From the NCBI RefSeq assembly GCF_030689745.1, contig NZ_JAUYGL010000179.1:1-36112 (forward strand): DNA of 36,112 bases, given 5' to 3'. The position numbers and the translations under genes are program-made. This document shows positions 1 through 8,509 of this stretch, in pieces. The stretch is from Devosia sp. (lineage in GTDB: Bacteria; Pseudomonadota; Alphaproteobacteria; Rhizobiales; Devosiaceae). Under the pieces are notes generated by a model. The model had not been told where the DNA came from, ran no database searches, and was given only the letters and a program-made list of their open reading frames with translations. Each line of letters opens with the position of its first letter. Position 1 is the stretch's first letter.

Positions 1-1
1 G

Positions 2-3000
2 CCCTACGACCGTGTCTCGCCAACCGCCATTACCATTTCGGCCCGAATGACGGCGCTGTCGGCATTGGCATCGGGCGCGGTGACCGGCGCGATAGTGCTG
101 ACCGCCGTCAATGCGCTGGTGCAGAAGCTGCCGCCCCGCGACACCGTGGCCGGCATGTCCTTTTCGGCCAAATCCGGGCAGGTGGTCGATAGTGACCGGC
201 TGATCGCCTGGGCCGCCAATAATGGCTATCTGCGCGTGCCGACCGTGCGCGAAAGCGGCGAGTTTGCGGTGCGCGGCGGGCTGATCGACCTGTTCCCGGC
301 CAGCGCCGAAGCGCCGCTGCGCTTTGACTTCTTCGGCAGCCAGCTCGAATCGATCCGCACCTTTGATCCCGACAGCCAGCGCACTACCGGCACGCTGAAA
401 TCCATCGCCCTGACACCGATGAGCGAAGTGGTGCTGACCGAGGCGACCATCAAACGCTTCCGGCAAAACTATACCGCGACTTTTGGGGGCAATACGGCGG
501 GCGATACACTGTACGCCTCTATCAGCGGCGGCGCGCGCTATTCGGGCACCGAACACTGGCTGCCTTTCTTTTACGAGCATCTCGATGTTCTGGCCGACTA
601 TGTTGGCGACGCGCCTTTCGTGTTCGACGAGCAGGCCAGCGAGGCCTATGCCGATCGCGTGGCGCAAATCCGCGACTATTATGACGCGCGCGAGGCAGCC
701 CGGCTGACGCCGCAGGTGGCCGGAACCGGCGCGCCCTACAAGCCTGTGAAGCCGGAACTGCTATACGCCGTTGACGCCCATCCCTATGCGCTGGCGGGCG
801 CCTCGGTGATCCAGCTCTCCCAGTTCATGGCGCCGGGCACCAAGGGAAACGACGATGCCGGTGGACACATCGCCCCCAGCTTTGCTGCTGAACGGCAGGC
901 CACCGACACCAATCTGTTCCAGTCCGTCGTCGAGCGGCTATTGGCCGAGCGCAAGGCGGGGCGGCGCACTGTCGTCGCCTGCTGGAGCACCGGTACCCGT
1001 GACCGCATGGCCCAGGTGCTCAAGGACCATGGCCTGACCAATCCGCGGCTGGCGGAAAACTGGCGCGATGCCGAAACCACCAGCGCCGCCACGACCTCGC
1101 TGGTGGTGTTGCCCCTCGAAAGCGGCTTTGCCACCGCAGATCTGCTGGTGCTGTCCGAACAGGACATTCTGGGCGAGCGCATCCTGCGCCCGCAGCGCAA
1201 GCGCAAGGCCAGTGATGCGCTGACCGAAGCGGCCAGTCTCGCCGCTGGCGATCTGGTGGTCCATGTCGATCACGGCATTGGTCGCTTTCTGGGTCTCAAG
1301 GTCATCGAGGCTGGCGGCGCGCCGCATGAATGCGTCGAACTCGAATATGGTGGCGACACCAAGCTCTACCTGCCGGTGGAGAATATCGAGCTGCTGACCC
1401 GCTATGGCTCGGACGAAGGCAATACCACGCTCGACAAGCTGGGCGGCGTGGCCTGGCAGGCCAAGAAAGGCAAGCTCAAACAGCGCATCCGCGAAATGGC
1501 GGAGCAATTGATCAAGATTGCTGCAGCGCGTCAGTTGACCCGTGCCGACGTGATCGAGATCAATCCCGGCGCCTATGACGAGTTCGTCGCGCGCTTCCCC
1601 TATGAAGAAACGGAAGACCAGATGGCCGCCATTTCGGCGGTGTTTGATGACGTGACTTCGGGCAGGGTGATGGACCGGCTGGTGTGCGGCGATGTCGGCT
1701 TTGGCAAGACCGAAGTGGCGCTGCGCGCGGCTTTTGCCGTGGCGTTGAGCGGCAAGCAGGTGGCCGTGGTGGTGCCCACCACCCTGCTGTCGCGCCAGCA
1801 TTTCAAGACTTTCTCGGAACGCTTTGCGGGTCTGCCAGTGCGCGTGCGCCAGGCCTCGCGCATGGTCGGCTCGGCCGAGCTCAAGGCGACGAAAGAAGGG
1901 CTGGCAGACGGGCAGGTCGATATCGTTGTCGGCACTCATGCCCTGCTCAGCAAGACCATCAAGTTCCGCGACTTGGGCCTGCTTATCATCGACGAAGAGC
2001 AGCATTTTGGCGTTGGCCACAAGGAACGCCTCAAGGATCTCAAGGCCAACGTGCACGTGCTGACGCTGACCGCGACCCCCATTCCGCGCACGCTGCAAAT
2101 GGCCCTGACCGGGGTGCGCGACCTGTCGCTGCTGGCAACGCCACCGGTGGATCGTCTGGCCATTCGTACCTTCATTTCGCCATTTGACGCCCTGTCCGTA
2201 CGCGAGGCGCTATTGCGCGAAAAATATCGCGGCGGCCAGAGCTTTTACGTGGTGCCGCGCATTCGCGACCAGGGCGACATTGTCGAGTTCCTCAAGGAAC
2301 AGGTGCCCGAGGTCAGCTTCGTGGTGGCCAATGGCCAGATGGCGCCGGGCGAGCTCGACGACGTGATGAACGCGTTCTACGACAACAAATTCGACGTGCT
2401 GGTGGCCACCACCATTGTGGAATCCGGGCTCGACATTCCCAATGCCAATACCCTGGTCGTGCATCGGGCCGACCAGTTCGGCCTGGCCCAGCTGTATCAG
2501 ATCCGTGGCCGTATCGGGCGCGCCAAGGCGCGCGCCTATGCGCTGTTCACCGTGCCGCCGGATCGCAAGCTCACCGACACCGCTGAACGCCGGCTGGGCG
2601 TGCTGCAATCGCTGGAAAGCCTGGGCGCCGGCTTCCAGCTGGCCAGCCACGATCTCGACATTCGCGGTGCCGGCAATCTGCTGGGCGACGAACAGTCCGG
2701 CCATATCCGCGAAGTCGGCTACGAGCTGTATCAGGCCATGCTGGAGGAGGCCGTGGCCAACCTGAGGAATGGCGACGCCGATTACGAGGACAAGAACGAG
2801 TGGAGCCCACAGATTTCGCTGGGCATGCCGGTCATGATTCCCGAACACTATGTGCCCGACCTGCAGCTGCGCATGCAGCTCTATCGTCGCCTTGGTGATC
2901 TGACCGATATTCGCGATATCGACGCCGCCGGCGCCGAACTGATCGACCGATTCGGCCCGTTGCCCGAAGAGGTGGAAGCCCTGCTCAAGGTGATCCTGGT

Positions 3001-3256
3001 CAAGGCGCTGTGTCGGCAGGCCAATGTGGAAAAGGTCGATGCCGGTCCCAAGGGTGCGGTCATCACCCTGCGCAATAATGAGTTTGCCAATCCCGCCGGA
3101 CTGGTCAAGATGGTCAGTGATCCAGCCAACCAGGTGCGCATCAAGCCCGATCAGAAACTTGTGTTCTCCCGCAATTGGCCCACGCCCAATGACCGGCTCA
3201 AGGGCGCGGCGGCGATTTTGTCCCGCCTAGCACGACTGGTCGACAACATTGCGTGA
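2..3256 (+). CDS. mfd: Mfd transcription-repair coupling factor, 5' end cut by the window
   Basis: Mfd is the ATP-dependent translocase that removes stalled RNA polymerase from DNA lesions and recruits UvrA. The reading frame is already open at base 2; the first visible ATG (47) lies inside the UvrB-homology region, so the true start is upstream. About 1084 residues are visible against roughly 1150-1170 in the family, so less than a tenth is missing. The RNA-polymerase-interacting (CarD-like) domain lies near 1255-1420 (HVDHGIGRF, then KLYLPVENIELL). The Walker A motif GDVGFGKT is at 1688-1711 and the DEEQ box at 1991-2002. The helicase C-terminal motifs (VESGLDIPNAN, QIRGRIGRA) follow, and a C-terminal TRCF domain ends the protein. 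No break or missing motif was seen. There is no obvious terminator after the stop, and the next gene starts 146 bases on. Confidence 0.97.
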   Translation, partial: PYDRVSPTAITISARMTALSALASGAVTGAIVLTAVNALVQKLPPRDTVAGMSFSAKSGQVVDSDRLIAWAANNGYLRVPTVRESGEFAVRGGLIDLFPASAEAPLRFDFFGSQLESIRTFDPDSQRTTGTLKSIALTPMSEVVLTEATIKRFRQNYTATFGGNTAGDTLYASISGGARYSGTEHWLPFFYEHLDVLADYVGDAPFVFDEQASEAYADRVAQIRDYYDAREAARLTPQVAGTGAPYKPVKPELLYAVDAHPYALAGASVIQLSQFMAPGTKGNDDAGGHIAPSFAAERQATDTNLFQSVVERLLAERKAGRRTVVACWSTGTRDRMAQVLKDHGLTNPRLAENWRDAETTSAATTSLVVLPLESGFATADLLVLSEQDILGERILRPQRKRKASDALTEAASLAAGDLVVHVDHGIGRFLGLKVIEAGGAPHECVELEYGGDTKLYLPVENIELLTRYGSDEGNTTLDKLGGVAWQAKKGKLKQRIREMAEQLIKIAAARQLTRADVIEINPGAYDEFVARFPYEETEDQMAAISAVFDDVTSGRVMDRLVCGDVGFGKTEVALRAAFAVALSGKQVAVVVPTTLLSRQHFKTFSERFAGLPVRVRQASRMVGSAELKATKEGLADGQVDIVVGTHALLSKTIKFRDLGLLIIDEEQHFGVGHKERLKDLKANVHVLTLTATPIPRTLQMALTGVRDLSLLATPPVDRLAIRTFISPFDALSVREALLREKYRGGQSFYVVPRIRDQGDIVEFLKEQVPEVSFVVANGQMAPGELDDVMNAFYDNKFDVLVATTIVESGLDIPNANTLVVHRADQFGLAQLYQIRGRIGRAKARAYALFTVPPDRKLTDTAERRLGVLQSLESLGAGFQLASHDLDIRGAGNLLGDEQSGHIREVGYELYQAMLEEAVANLRNGDADYEDKNEWSPQISLGMPVMIPEHYVPDLQLRMQLYRRLGDLTDIRDIDAAGAELIDRFGPLPEEVEALLKVILVKALCRQANVEKVDAGPKGAVITLRNNEFANPAGLVKMVSDPANQVRIKPDQKLVFSRNWPTPNDRLKGAAAILSRLARLVDNIA

Positions 3257-3290
3257 GGCGCCGCCGTAAACCCTGTCTCGCCATAATGCT

Positions 3291-3319
3291 TTGGCATGAG
3301 GGATTGGTCATGCTATTGC
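3291..3319 (+). promoter_or_regulatory. Possible sigma-70-type promoter upstream of the IalB-family gene
   Basis: TTGGCA (3291-3296) and TATTGC (3314-3319) are separated by 17 bases, and a TGC precedes the -10 element (TGn extended -10). The site lies 84 bases before the chosen ATG, in the gap after mfd. The match is by eye and imperfect. Confidence 0.35.
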
Positions 3320-3402
3320 CCGAATTAAGCACTTGAAGGGCAGTTCAACTCTAAAGGGTGGCGCCAAGTCACCGGGACCGCCAAGGAAGCCAAGGAAATT
3401 CT

Positions 3403-4131
3403 ATGAACTTCAGGAAACCCCTCGTCGCCGGTTTTGCGGTGGCTGCGCTCATGCTGTCCCCGCTGTCGGCCTTCGCTCAAGAAGCAACGCCCGCTCCGGA
3501 CGCAACGGCCACCGAAGCGCCGGCTGATGCCGCAGCGCCGGAAGCTGATGCCGCTGCCGCGACCACGGACGGCGCCGCTGCGCCCTCCACCAACTGGCTG
3601 AAGGTTTGCGATCCGCTGCCCGATGGCCAGAAGGCCTGCATCATGCGCCAGGTGATCCTGGCCAATGGTCAGTTCCTCGGCTCGTTCCTGCTGCGCGATG
3701 ATCCGGGTCAGGAAAGCCGCCTGCTCGCCGTTGCCGCCGTGCCACTGGGCGTGCTGCTGCCGTTCGGCCTGACCTGGCAGATCGACGGCTCCAAGCCCGT
3801 CCGCGTGCCATATATGCTGTGCGACCCGACCTCATGCGCCACCCAGCTGGTGATCAACGAGCAGTATGTCAATTCGCTCAAGAAGGGCAGCACGCTCAAG
3901 CTGACCGCCAAGAACCGCCAGAACCAGGATCTGACCATCGAGATCGACCTGGCCGGCTTCACCGCCACCTATGATGGTGACGCGGCGATCACCTTTGACG
4001 AGTTCCGCAAGGAAACCTCGGGTGAGGACGCGCTTGAGCAGGTACTGCAGGACCGTGCGGAAGAACTGCGCAAGCAGTTGGAAACCCCGCCAGTGCCAGA
4101 CGCCGAAACGCCAGCGCCAGCTGCCCAGTAA
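3403..4131 (+). CDS. Invasion-associated locus B (IalB) family periplasmic protein
   Basis: A 242-residue exported protein. The ATG at 3403 is preferred over an in-frame GTG at 3358 because AAGGAA lies 5 bases upstream and because a clean Sec signal peptide begins there (hydrophobic core, then SAFAQ cleavage region near residue 25). An Ala/Pro/Glu-rich linker follows (about 27-60). The IalB domain then opens with WLKVCDP and carries cysteine pairs (VCDP, KACIM, MLCDPTSC) probably joined by disulfides in the periplasm. A short Pro/Ala/Glu tail ends the protein. IalB proteins are widespread in Hyphomicrobiales; the name comes from Bartonella, and in free-living relatives the role is envelope-related but unknown. 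It appears to be a single-gene unit ended by the hairpin at 4158-4187. Confidence 0.88.
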   Translation: MNFRKPLVAGFAVAALMLSPLSAFAQEATPAPDATATEAPADAAAPEADAAAATTDGAAAPSTNWLKVCDPLPDGQKACIMRQVILANGQFLGSFLLRDDPGQESRLLAVAAVPLGVLLPFGLTWQIDGSKPVRVPYMLCDPTSCATQLVINEQYVNSLKKGSTLKLTAKNRQNQDLTIEIDLAGFTATYDGDAAITFDEFRKETSGEDALEQVLQDRAEELRKQLETPPVPDAETPAPAAQ

Positions 4132-4157
4132 GTCCGGCCAGTCTGATGGAATTGTCG

Positions 4158-4187
4158 AAAAAGGGCGCGGGCAACCGCGCCCTTTTT
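4158..4187 (+). terminator. Rho-independent terminator after the IalB-family gene
   Basis: A 13-base perfect inverted repeat (AAAAAGGGCGCGG, loop GCAA, then its complement ending in five T) begins 26 bases after the stop codon. It is A-rich on the left and T-rich on the right, so it can also end transcripts of the convergent UbiH-family gene on the minus strand. Confidence 0.93.
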
Positions 4188-4226
4188 GCTGGCGACCGCG
4201 CCGCGTCAGCCGCAAGGGTAAATGGT

Positions 4227-5390
4227 TTAGCGACGCCCCATGCCGACGTCAAAAGCCTGCCGACGCAGGCTTGGCGCCAGCTTGAGCGCCCATAGCCCGC
4301 CGGCGCGCAAGGCTTGCGCCGGGATCATGTCGGCCAGCAGCGAGCGGAACAGGGTATCCACCAGCCCGCCCGTGCGCACCAGGTCGGCGGCACGACGGCT
4401 GGCATAGTCGGCACTGACGGTCATCGCCCAGTCGGGCTTTGAGCGGTCAACCCCGGCCAAGACTTCAGCCAGATCAGCCACATCACGCAGTCCCAGATTG
4501 AGCCCCTGGGCGCCAATGGGGGGGAAGGCGTGCGCCGACTCGCCGGTCAGCACCACGCCACCAAGGCCGGCACTGGCCACGCTGAGGGTGCTGAGCGGGA
4601 AGACGAAGGAGGGCGTTGCCATGGCAATGCTGCCGAACAGGCGCTGCGATTTCTCGGCAAACTGGCCCAGCAACTGTGCTTCGCCGCCCGCTTGAGCCGC
4701 CCGCAAGACGTCCGCGTCATCGATCCACACCAGATTGGCCCGATTGCCGCCCGCCGGCACCAGGGTGAACGGCCCCTGCGGATAGTGGAACTCTATCGAG
4801 GTGCCGCCAATGGGCCGCCCCAGCTCGAGGTCGCACACCAGCGCCGACTGGCTGAACTGGCGTTCGCTGGTGCGTAGGCCGACGGCGCTGCGCACCAGTG
4901 ACTTCTTGCCGTCGGCCCCCACGATCAGCGGGGCGGTCTGAGTTGTGCCGTCGCTGAGCGTCACCGACCAGCCATCATCAAGACGCTGCAGGGCGGTAGC
5001 GCCGAGGGGATGGGTTTGCAGATTGACCAGCGTTGCCGCCACCGCGTGAAAACGCTCCAGCAGCCGGCTATTGGCCAAATTCCAGCCGAACGCTGCAAGC
5101 CCGATTTCGGTGGCGTCAAACAGTGTTTCAGGTGCCCGGATCAACCGCCGTGTCGCATCGATGATGCGGATCTGGGTCAGTGCCTGGCCGAGCGCCTCGG
5201 GACTCTCGACTAGGCCGGCGCGGCGCAAATACTCAACGCTGGGCATCATCAGCGCCGAGGTGCGGCGATCGGGTGGGGCAGTAGGGGCCAGATGGATGGT
5301 GCGCAAGCCGGCCTTGGCAACAGCAATGGCTGCCGCCATCCCGGCCAGCCCGCCACCCACGACAATGGCATCAGCGCTGAACCGGCTCAT
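4227..5390 (-). CDS. UbiH/UbiF/COQ6-family FAD-dependent monooxygenase
   Basis: A 387-residue flavoprotein hydroxylase of the family that hydroxylates the ubiquinone ring. The start is the ATG at 5390, which overlaps the stop of the preceding gene as ATGA; a longer frame to 5480 would run deep into that gene and adds no family sequence. The FAD-binding Rossmann motif VVGGGLAG lies at residues 10-17, the mid-protein NADH/FAD motif IVGADGKKSLVR near 170, and the second FAD motif near 300 reads TGESAHAFPPIGAQGLNLG, where the usual GD is GE or GN in this family. Which ring position it modifies (UbiH, UbiF or UbiL-like) cannot be decided from sequence alone. It is the third gene of a tightly packed minus-strand operon with two YeeE/YedE halves. 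A link between that transporter and quinone synthesis is not known to me, so this may only be shared transcription. Confidence 0.87.
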   Translation of the reverse strand: MSRFSADAIVVGGGLAGMAAAIAVAKAGLRTIHLAPTAPPDRRTSALMMPSVEYLRRAGLVESPEALGQALTQIRIIDATRRLIRAPETLFDATEIGLAAFGWNLANSRLLERFHAVAATLVNLQTHPLGATALQRLDDGWSVTLSDGTTQTAPLIVGADGKKSLVRSAVGLRTSERQFSQSALVCDLELGRPIGGTSIEFHYPQGPFTLVPAGGNRANLVWIDDADVLRAAQAGGEAQLLGQFAEKSQRLFGSIAMATPSFVFPLSTLSVASAGLGGVVLTGESAHAFPPIGAQGLNLGLRDVADLAEVLAGVDRSKPDWAMTVSADYASRRAADLVRTGGLVDTLFRSLLADMIPAQALRAGGLWALKLAPSLRRQAFDVGMGRR

Positions 5391-5857
5391 CTGGCGTCTG
5401 CCAGCCGCTTGGCGTGGCCACTGGGCACGATCAGGCTGCCCGCATAGGAGCCGATCAGCATGGCCACCAGAAATATCCACAGCCCATCCGGCACAAAGGC
5501 GATCAGCGACAGGGCCGGGCCCGGGCAGATGCCGGCCATGCCCCAGCCAATGCCGAACAGCGCCGCGCCACCAATCAGGCGCCGGTCAATGTGCGCATAT
5601 TCAGGCTCGTGAAATTCCACATCGAACAGCGGCGCCTGCTGTTGGCGGCTCAACTGCACGGCCAGGAACATGATGACAATGGCCGGGACGATGACGAAGG
5701 CCAGGCTGGGGTCCCAGCCACCTGAGGGAATGGCAGTAACATCAAGGAAGCGCAGCACTTTCCTGGCGTCGACCATTTGCGAAACATAGAGACCGGCGCC
5801 GAACAGCGCGCCGCTCAGCGCCGCCGTTGCCAGATAGGGCAGTTTGAGATTGGCCAT
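5387..5857 (-). CDS. YeeE/YedE family C-terminal-half protein (DUF6691-like)
   Basis: A 156-residue membrane protein corresponding to the second half of YeeE/YedE sulfur-compound transporters. It has about four hydrophobic helices and the signature GMAGICPGPALS with the single conserved cysteine C111. The start ATG at 5857 shares one base with the stop of the upstream half (TGATG), and its own stop overlaps the ubiH-family start by four bases. Coupled translation of the two halves suggests equal amounts and a heteromeric transporter. Full-length YeeE (TsuA) carries thiosulfate through conserved cysteines; split pairs like this one occur in BigR-controlled sulfide-detoxification operons of other proteobacteria. 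The substrate here is inferred from the family. A long alternative frame up to 6241 was rejected because it covers the neighbouring gene in another frame. Confidence 0.88.
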   Translation of the reverse strand: MANLKLPYLATAALSGALFGAGLYVSQMVDARKVLRFLDVTAIPSGGWDPSLAFVIVPAIVIMFLAVQLSRQQQAPLFDVEFHEPEYAHIDRRLIGGAALFGIGWGMAGICPGPALSLIAFVPDGLWIFLVAMLIGSYAGSLIVPSGHAKRLADAR

Positions 5858-6309
5858 CAGACGATTCCTGTCACGGCAACGGTGAGCATGGCCACCCCGA
5901 AGAAAACCAGGACCGCCACCAGCGAGCGGCGGGACAAGCGGGCCAGGCCGCACACGCCGTGGCCCGAGGTACAGCCATTGCCGATCTTGGTGCCAATGCC
6001 GGTCAGCAGGCCGGCAATCGCCAGCCACACCGGCGTTGGGATGCCCCAGGCAGCAGGCGCCTCGACCAGCGCAGCAGGGACGTCGCCACCCATGCCAATG
6101 CCGGGCAGCAGGCGGGCCGCCACAAATGTGGCGCTCACCATGGCGATGACGAACACCAGGCGCCACACCACGGTCTGGGCTGGCGGCAGCATTTGGCCGA
6201 AAATACCGGAAATGCCGGCAATGCGCCCATTGCCCAGCCACAAGACGGCGGTGGCCAGACCAATCAGGCTGCCGCCCAGGGCGGCGGTGAGCGGGGTGAA
6301 CGAATCCAT
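5857..6309 (-). CDS. YeeE/YedE family N-terminal-half protein
   Basis: A 150-residue membrane protein matching the first half of YeeE/YedE transporters. It has four to five hydrophobic segments and the family motif KIGNGCTSGHGVCGLARLS (residues 108-126) with C113 and C120. These residues are expected to line the path for thiosulfate or a related sulfur compound. It is the first gene of the operon, and its stop is fused to the start of the second half (TGATG). It is divergent from the TerC-family gene, with 185 bases between them. It is unusual that this genome window also holds an unrelated full-length YeeE (32351-33574). Confidence 0.88.
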   Translation of the reverse strand: MDSFTPLTAALGGSLIGLATAVLWLGNGRIAGISGIFGQMLPPAQTVVWRLVFVIAMVSATFVAARLLPGIGMGGDVPAALVEAPAAWGIPTPVWLAIAGLLTGIGTKIGNGCTSGHGVCGLARLSRRSLVAVLVFFGVAMLTVAVTGIV

Positions 6310-6463
6310 GGGGTGTCTTTCCAGAGCTTTTGCTGCCTAGGTTATCATCTCAGGGCGGGTCGATGCCAGCGATGGGACGACCACTTATGACTGCGCAAGG
6401 CCGAAACCGGGAAAAACTCCGCTGCGACAGCTTTTGTCGGCGGCTAGAACACCCTAGAGATGG

Positions 6464-6481
6464 GCAACCGCACAGTTGCGG
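6464..6481 (+). promoter_or_regulatory. Hairpin with two exclusive pairings in the leader of the TerC-family gene
   Basis: CCGCA-CAGT-TGCGG (6468-6481) can form a five-pair hairpin, while GCAAC (6464-6468) can instead pair with GTTGC (6475-6479). The structure ends four bases before the ribosome binding site GGAG (6485-6488). The rest of the 185-base divergent gap (6310-6494) holds an imperfect hairpin near 6421-6443. I could not find the conserved core of the yybP-ykoY manganese riboswitch that often precedes terC-type genes. Confidence 0.3.
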
Positions 6482-6494
6482 CACGGAGTCGACG

Positions 6495-7373
6495 ATGCTT
6501 GAATTGCTGGCTAATCCCAACGCCTGGATTGCTTTTGGAACCCTGACGGTCATGGAAATCGTGCTGGGGATCGACAATATCATTTTCATCTCGGTGCTGG
6601 TGTCGCGTCTGCCCAAGGAACAGGCCGATCGCGCCCGCAAGCTCGGTCTGGCGCTGGCGCTGGTATTCCGCATCCTGCTGCTGCTGGTAATCAGCTGGAT
6701 CATCAGCCTGACACAGCCCGCCATCTCGGCCTTCGGCCTGGACCTGTCGTGGAAGGATATCATCCTGATCGCCGGCGGCATTTTCCTGGTCTACAAGGCC
6801 ACCCACGAAATGCACGCCGCCATTGAGGAGCCGCACGAAGCCGAGATGGCCGCCAAGGCGCGGGCAGCCTTTGCCACCATTATCGGTCAGATCATTGTCA
6901 TCGATCTGGTGTTCTCCATCGATTCGATCGTCACCGCCGTCGGCATGGCCGATGATGTCGAAGTGATGATCGCTGCCGTTGTTGTGGCGGTCGGTGTGAT
7001 GTTCGTGGCGTCGGGTCCGGTCGCCAAATTCGTTGCTGATCATCCCACCACCAAGATGCTGGCCCTGGCCTTCCTGCTGCTGATCGGCGTGACGCTGGTG
7101 GCAGACGGCCTGGGCTTCCATATTCCCAAGGGCTTCATCTACTCTGCGATGGGCTTCTCGGTGATGGTCGAAGCGATCAACATCTTCGCCAAGAACCGGC
7201 ACGCTGCCAAGCACGCCGGGGCCAAGGCGACCCCGTTTACCGGCGCGACGGGTGCCGTCGCCGGGCAGGAGGGCATCGCGGCTGTCACCGGGCCGCGCCC
7301 CAAGAGCACCGCAGCGGCCAAGTCCCAGGCCCGGCCGAAATCGGCGCCACGCAAACCGAAAGGCAAGAAATGA
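6495..7373 (+). CDS. TerC/Alx-family integral membrane protein
   Basis: A 292-residue membrane protein. The ATG at 6495 is chosen because GGAG lies 6 bases upstream and the family begins exactly here; an upstream extension to 6330 has no family sequence. Two copies of the TerC signature with acidic residues in membrane helices are visible: MEIVLGIDNIIFIS near residue 20 and VIDLVFSIDSIVTAVG near 135. About seven helices are predicted. Members export manganese or other metals, some after co-translational loading of exoenzymes, and some confer tellurite resistance; the substrate here is unknown. The tail after the last helix (about residues 235-292) is an Ala/Pro/Lys-rich, positively charged, probably disordered cytoplasmic extension, longer than I expect for the family. 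The stop overlaps the next start (ATGA), so the two genes are coupled. Confidence 0.88.
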   Translation: MLELLANPNAWIAFGTLTVMEIVLGIDNIIFISVLVSRLPKEQADRARKLGLALALVFRILLLLVISWIISLTQPAISAFGLDLSWKDIILIAGGIFLVYKATHEMHAAIEEPHEAEMAAKARAAFATIIGQIIVIDLVFSIDSIVTAVGMADDVEVMIAAVVVAVGVMFVASGPVAKFVADHPTTKMLALAFLLLIGVTLVADGLGFHIPKGFIYSAMGFSVMVEAINIFAKNRHAAKHAGAKATPFTGATGAVAGQEGIAAVTGPRPKSTAAAKSQARPKSAPRKPKGKK

Positions 7374-8341
7374 CCAAGGCAGTTCTCGTCCATCACACGG
7401 GCGGCCCCGAAGTGCTCAGCTTTGAGGAGCACGCCGTCGGGGCGCCCGGTGCCGGCCAAGTCGCGCTGCGCCAGACCGCGATTGGTCTCAATTTCATTGA
7501 TACCTACCAGCGCTCGGGTCTCTATCCGGTGCAAACTCCATTTGTGGCCGGCAATGAAGCGGCCGGGGTGATCACCGCGCTCGGCGATGGTGTCAGTGAT
7601 TTCCAGATCGGCGATCGCGTTGCCTATCAGGGCGTGATCGGCGCCTATGCCGGCGAACGCCTGATCGCCGCTGACCGCATTGTGCCCGTTCCCGATGCCA
7701 TCGACGACCAGACCGCCGCCGCCATCCTGCTCAAGGGCCTGACGGCCTACTATCTGCTGTTCCAGACCTGGCCGCTGGCCAAGGGCGAATCCATTCTCTG
7801 GCACGCCGCCGCCGGCGGTACCGGGCAGATCGCCACTCAATGGGCCAAGGCGCTGGGCGCCACCGTCATTGGCACCGCAGGAAGCGACGAGAAAGCCGCG
7901 CTTGCCAAGGCGCATGGCTGCGACCATGTCATCAATTACAATACCGAAGACTTTTCCGCCAAGGTGCGCGAACTCACCAATGGGCGTGGCGTTGATGTCG
8001 TCTATGACGGGGTGGGCAAAGCGACCTTCGACAAGTCGCTCGATTGTCTGCGGCCTCGCGGGCTGATGGTCAGCTTTGGCAATGCCTCGGGCGTCGTCGC
8101 CATTCCGGACATCACGGTGTTGGCCCGCAAGGGCTCGCTCTATGTGACCCGCCCCACCGGCGTGCATTATTACAGCCAGCGCACCGAGCTTCTCACCGGC
8201 GCCAAGGCGCTGTTTGCAGCCGTTGCGGACGGCTCGATCAAGGTGCAAATCAAGCACAGCTTCCCGCTGGCCCAGGCTGAAGAGGCCCATCGGGCGCTCG
8301 AAGACCGGCAAACCACCGGCTCGGTCGTTCTGATCCCCTGA
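7370..8341 (+). CDS. qor: NADPH:quinone oxidoreductase, zinc-independent MDR family
   Basis: A 323-residue medium-chain dehydrogenase/reductase resembling QOR/zeta-crystallin. The N-terminal GroES-like half contains GLNFIDTYQRSGLYP, typical of quinone oxidoreductases and lacking the zinc ligands of alcohol dehydrogenases. The nucleotide-binding half has AAAGGTGQIATQWAKALGA near residue 145. These enzymes reduce quinones, often by one electron, with NADPH; the physiological substrate is usually unclear. Its ATG overlaps the terC-family stop by four bases, so it is the second gene of that operon. A shared role in redox or metal stress is possible but not shown. Confidence 0.9.
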   Translation: MTKAVLVHHTGGPEVLSFEEHAVGAPGAGQVALRQTAIGLNFIDTYQRSGLYPVQTPFVAGNEAAGVITALGDGVSDFQIGDRVAYQGVIGAYAGERLIAADRIVPVPDAIDDQTAAAILLKGLTAYYLLFQTWPLAKGESILWHAAAGGTGQIATQWAKALGATVIGTAGSDEKAALAKAHGCDHVINYNTEDFSAKVRELTNGRGVDVVYDGVGKATFDKSLDCLRPRGLMVSFGNASGVVAIPDITVLARKGSLYVTRPTGVHYYSQRTELLTGAKALFAAVADGSIKVQIKHSFPLAQAEEAHRALEDRQTTGSVVLIP

Positions 8342-8385
8342 TCCACTGGACAGTCCGCCACTCTGCCGCTAAAGGCTCACCTCAC

Positions 8386-8475
8386 GGGTGGGTGGCAGAG
8401 TGGTCGATTGCTCCGGTCTTGAAAACCGGCGGGCGTGCAAGCGTCCCGGGGGTTCGAATCCCTCCCCACCCGCCA
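8386..8475 (+). tRNA. tRNA-Ser(UGA), CCA encoded
   Basis: A 90-base class II tRNA. Acceptor GGGTGGG (8386-8392) pairs with CCCACCC (8465-8471), followed by discriminator G and an encoded CCA. The anticodon arm is CCGGT-CTTGAAA-ACCGG, with anticodon TGA. A long variable arm follows, as expected for serine, and the T arm is GGGGG-TTCGAAT-CCCTC. No integrase or attachment-site duplication is seen at its 3' end. Confidence 0.97.
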
Positions 8476-8509
8476 TCTTGCATCGGTAGAAACTGTCTGC
8501 GCCAAGCCA

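Noticed and set aside
938..2848. Long open frames on the minus strand opposite mfd (for example 938-2098 and 2210-2848)
   Set aside because: They are rich in His, Gln and Arg as expected from the reverse of a GC-rich gene, have no family motif, and mfd on the plus strand is certain.
6310..6494. yybP-ykoY manganese riboswitch before the TerC-family gene
   Set aside because: I could not find its conserved core by eye; only simple hairpins are present, so no riboswitch is called.
7139..8311. 390-residue minus-strand frame opposite terC and qor
   Set aside because: It spans two certain plus-strand genes in a shadow frame and shows no recognisable domain.
8386..8475. Integration site for a mobile element at tRNA-Ser
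   Set aside because: No integrase, phage gene or repeat of the tRNA 3' end follows; the downstream genes look native.
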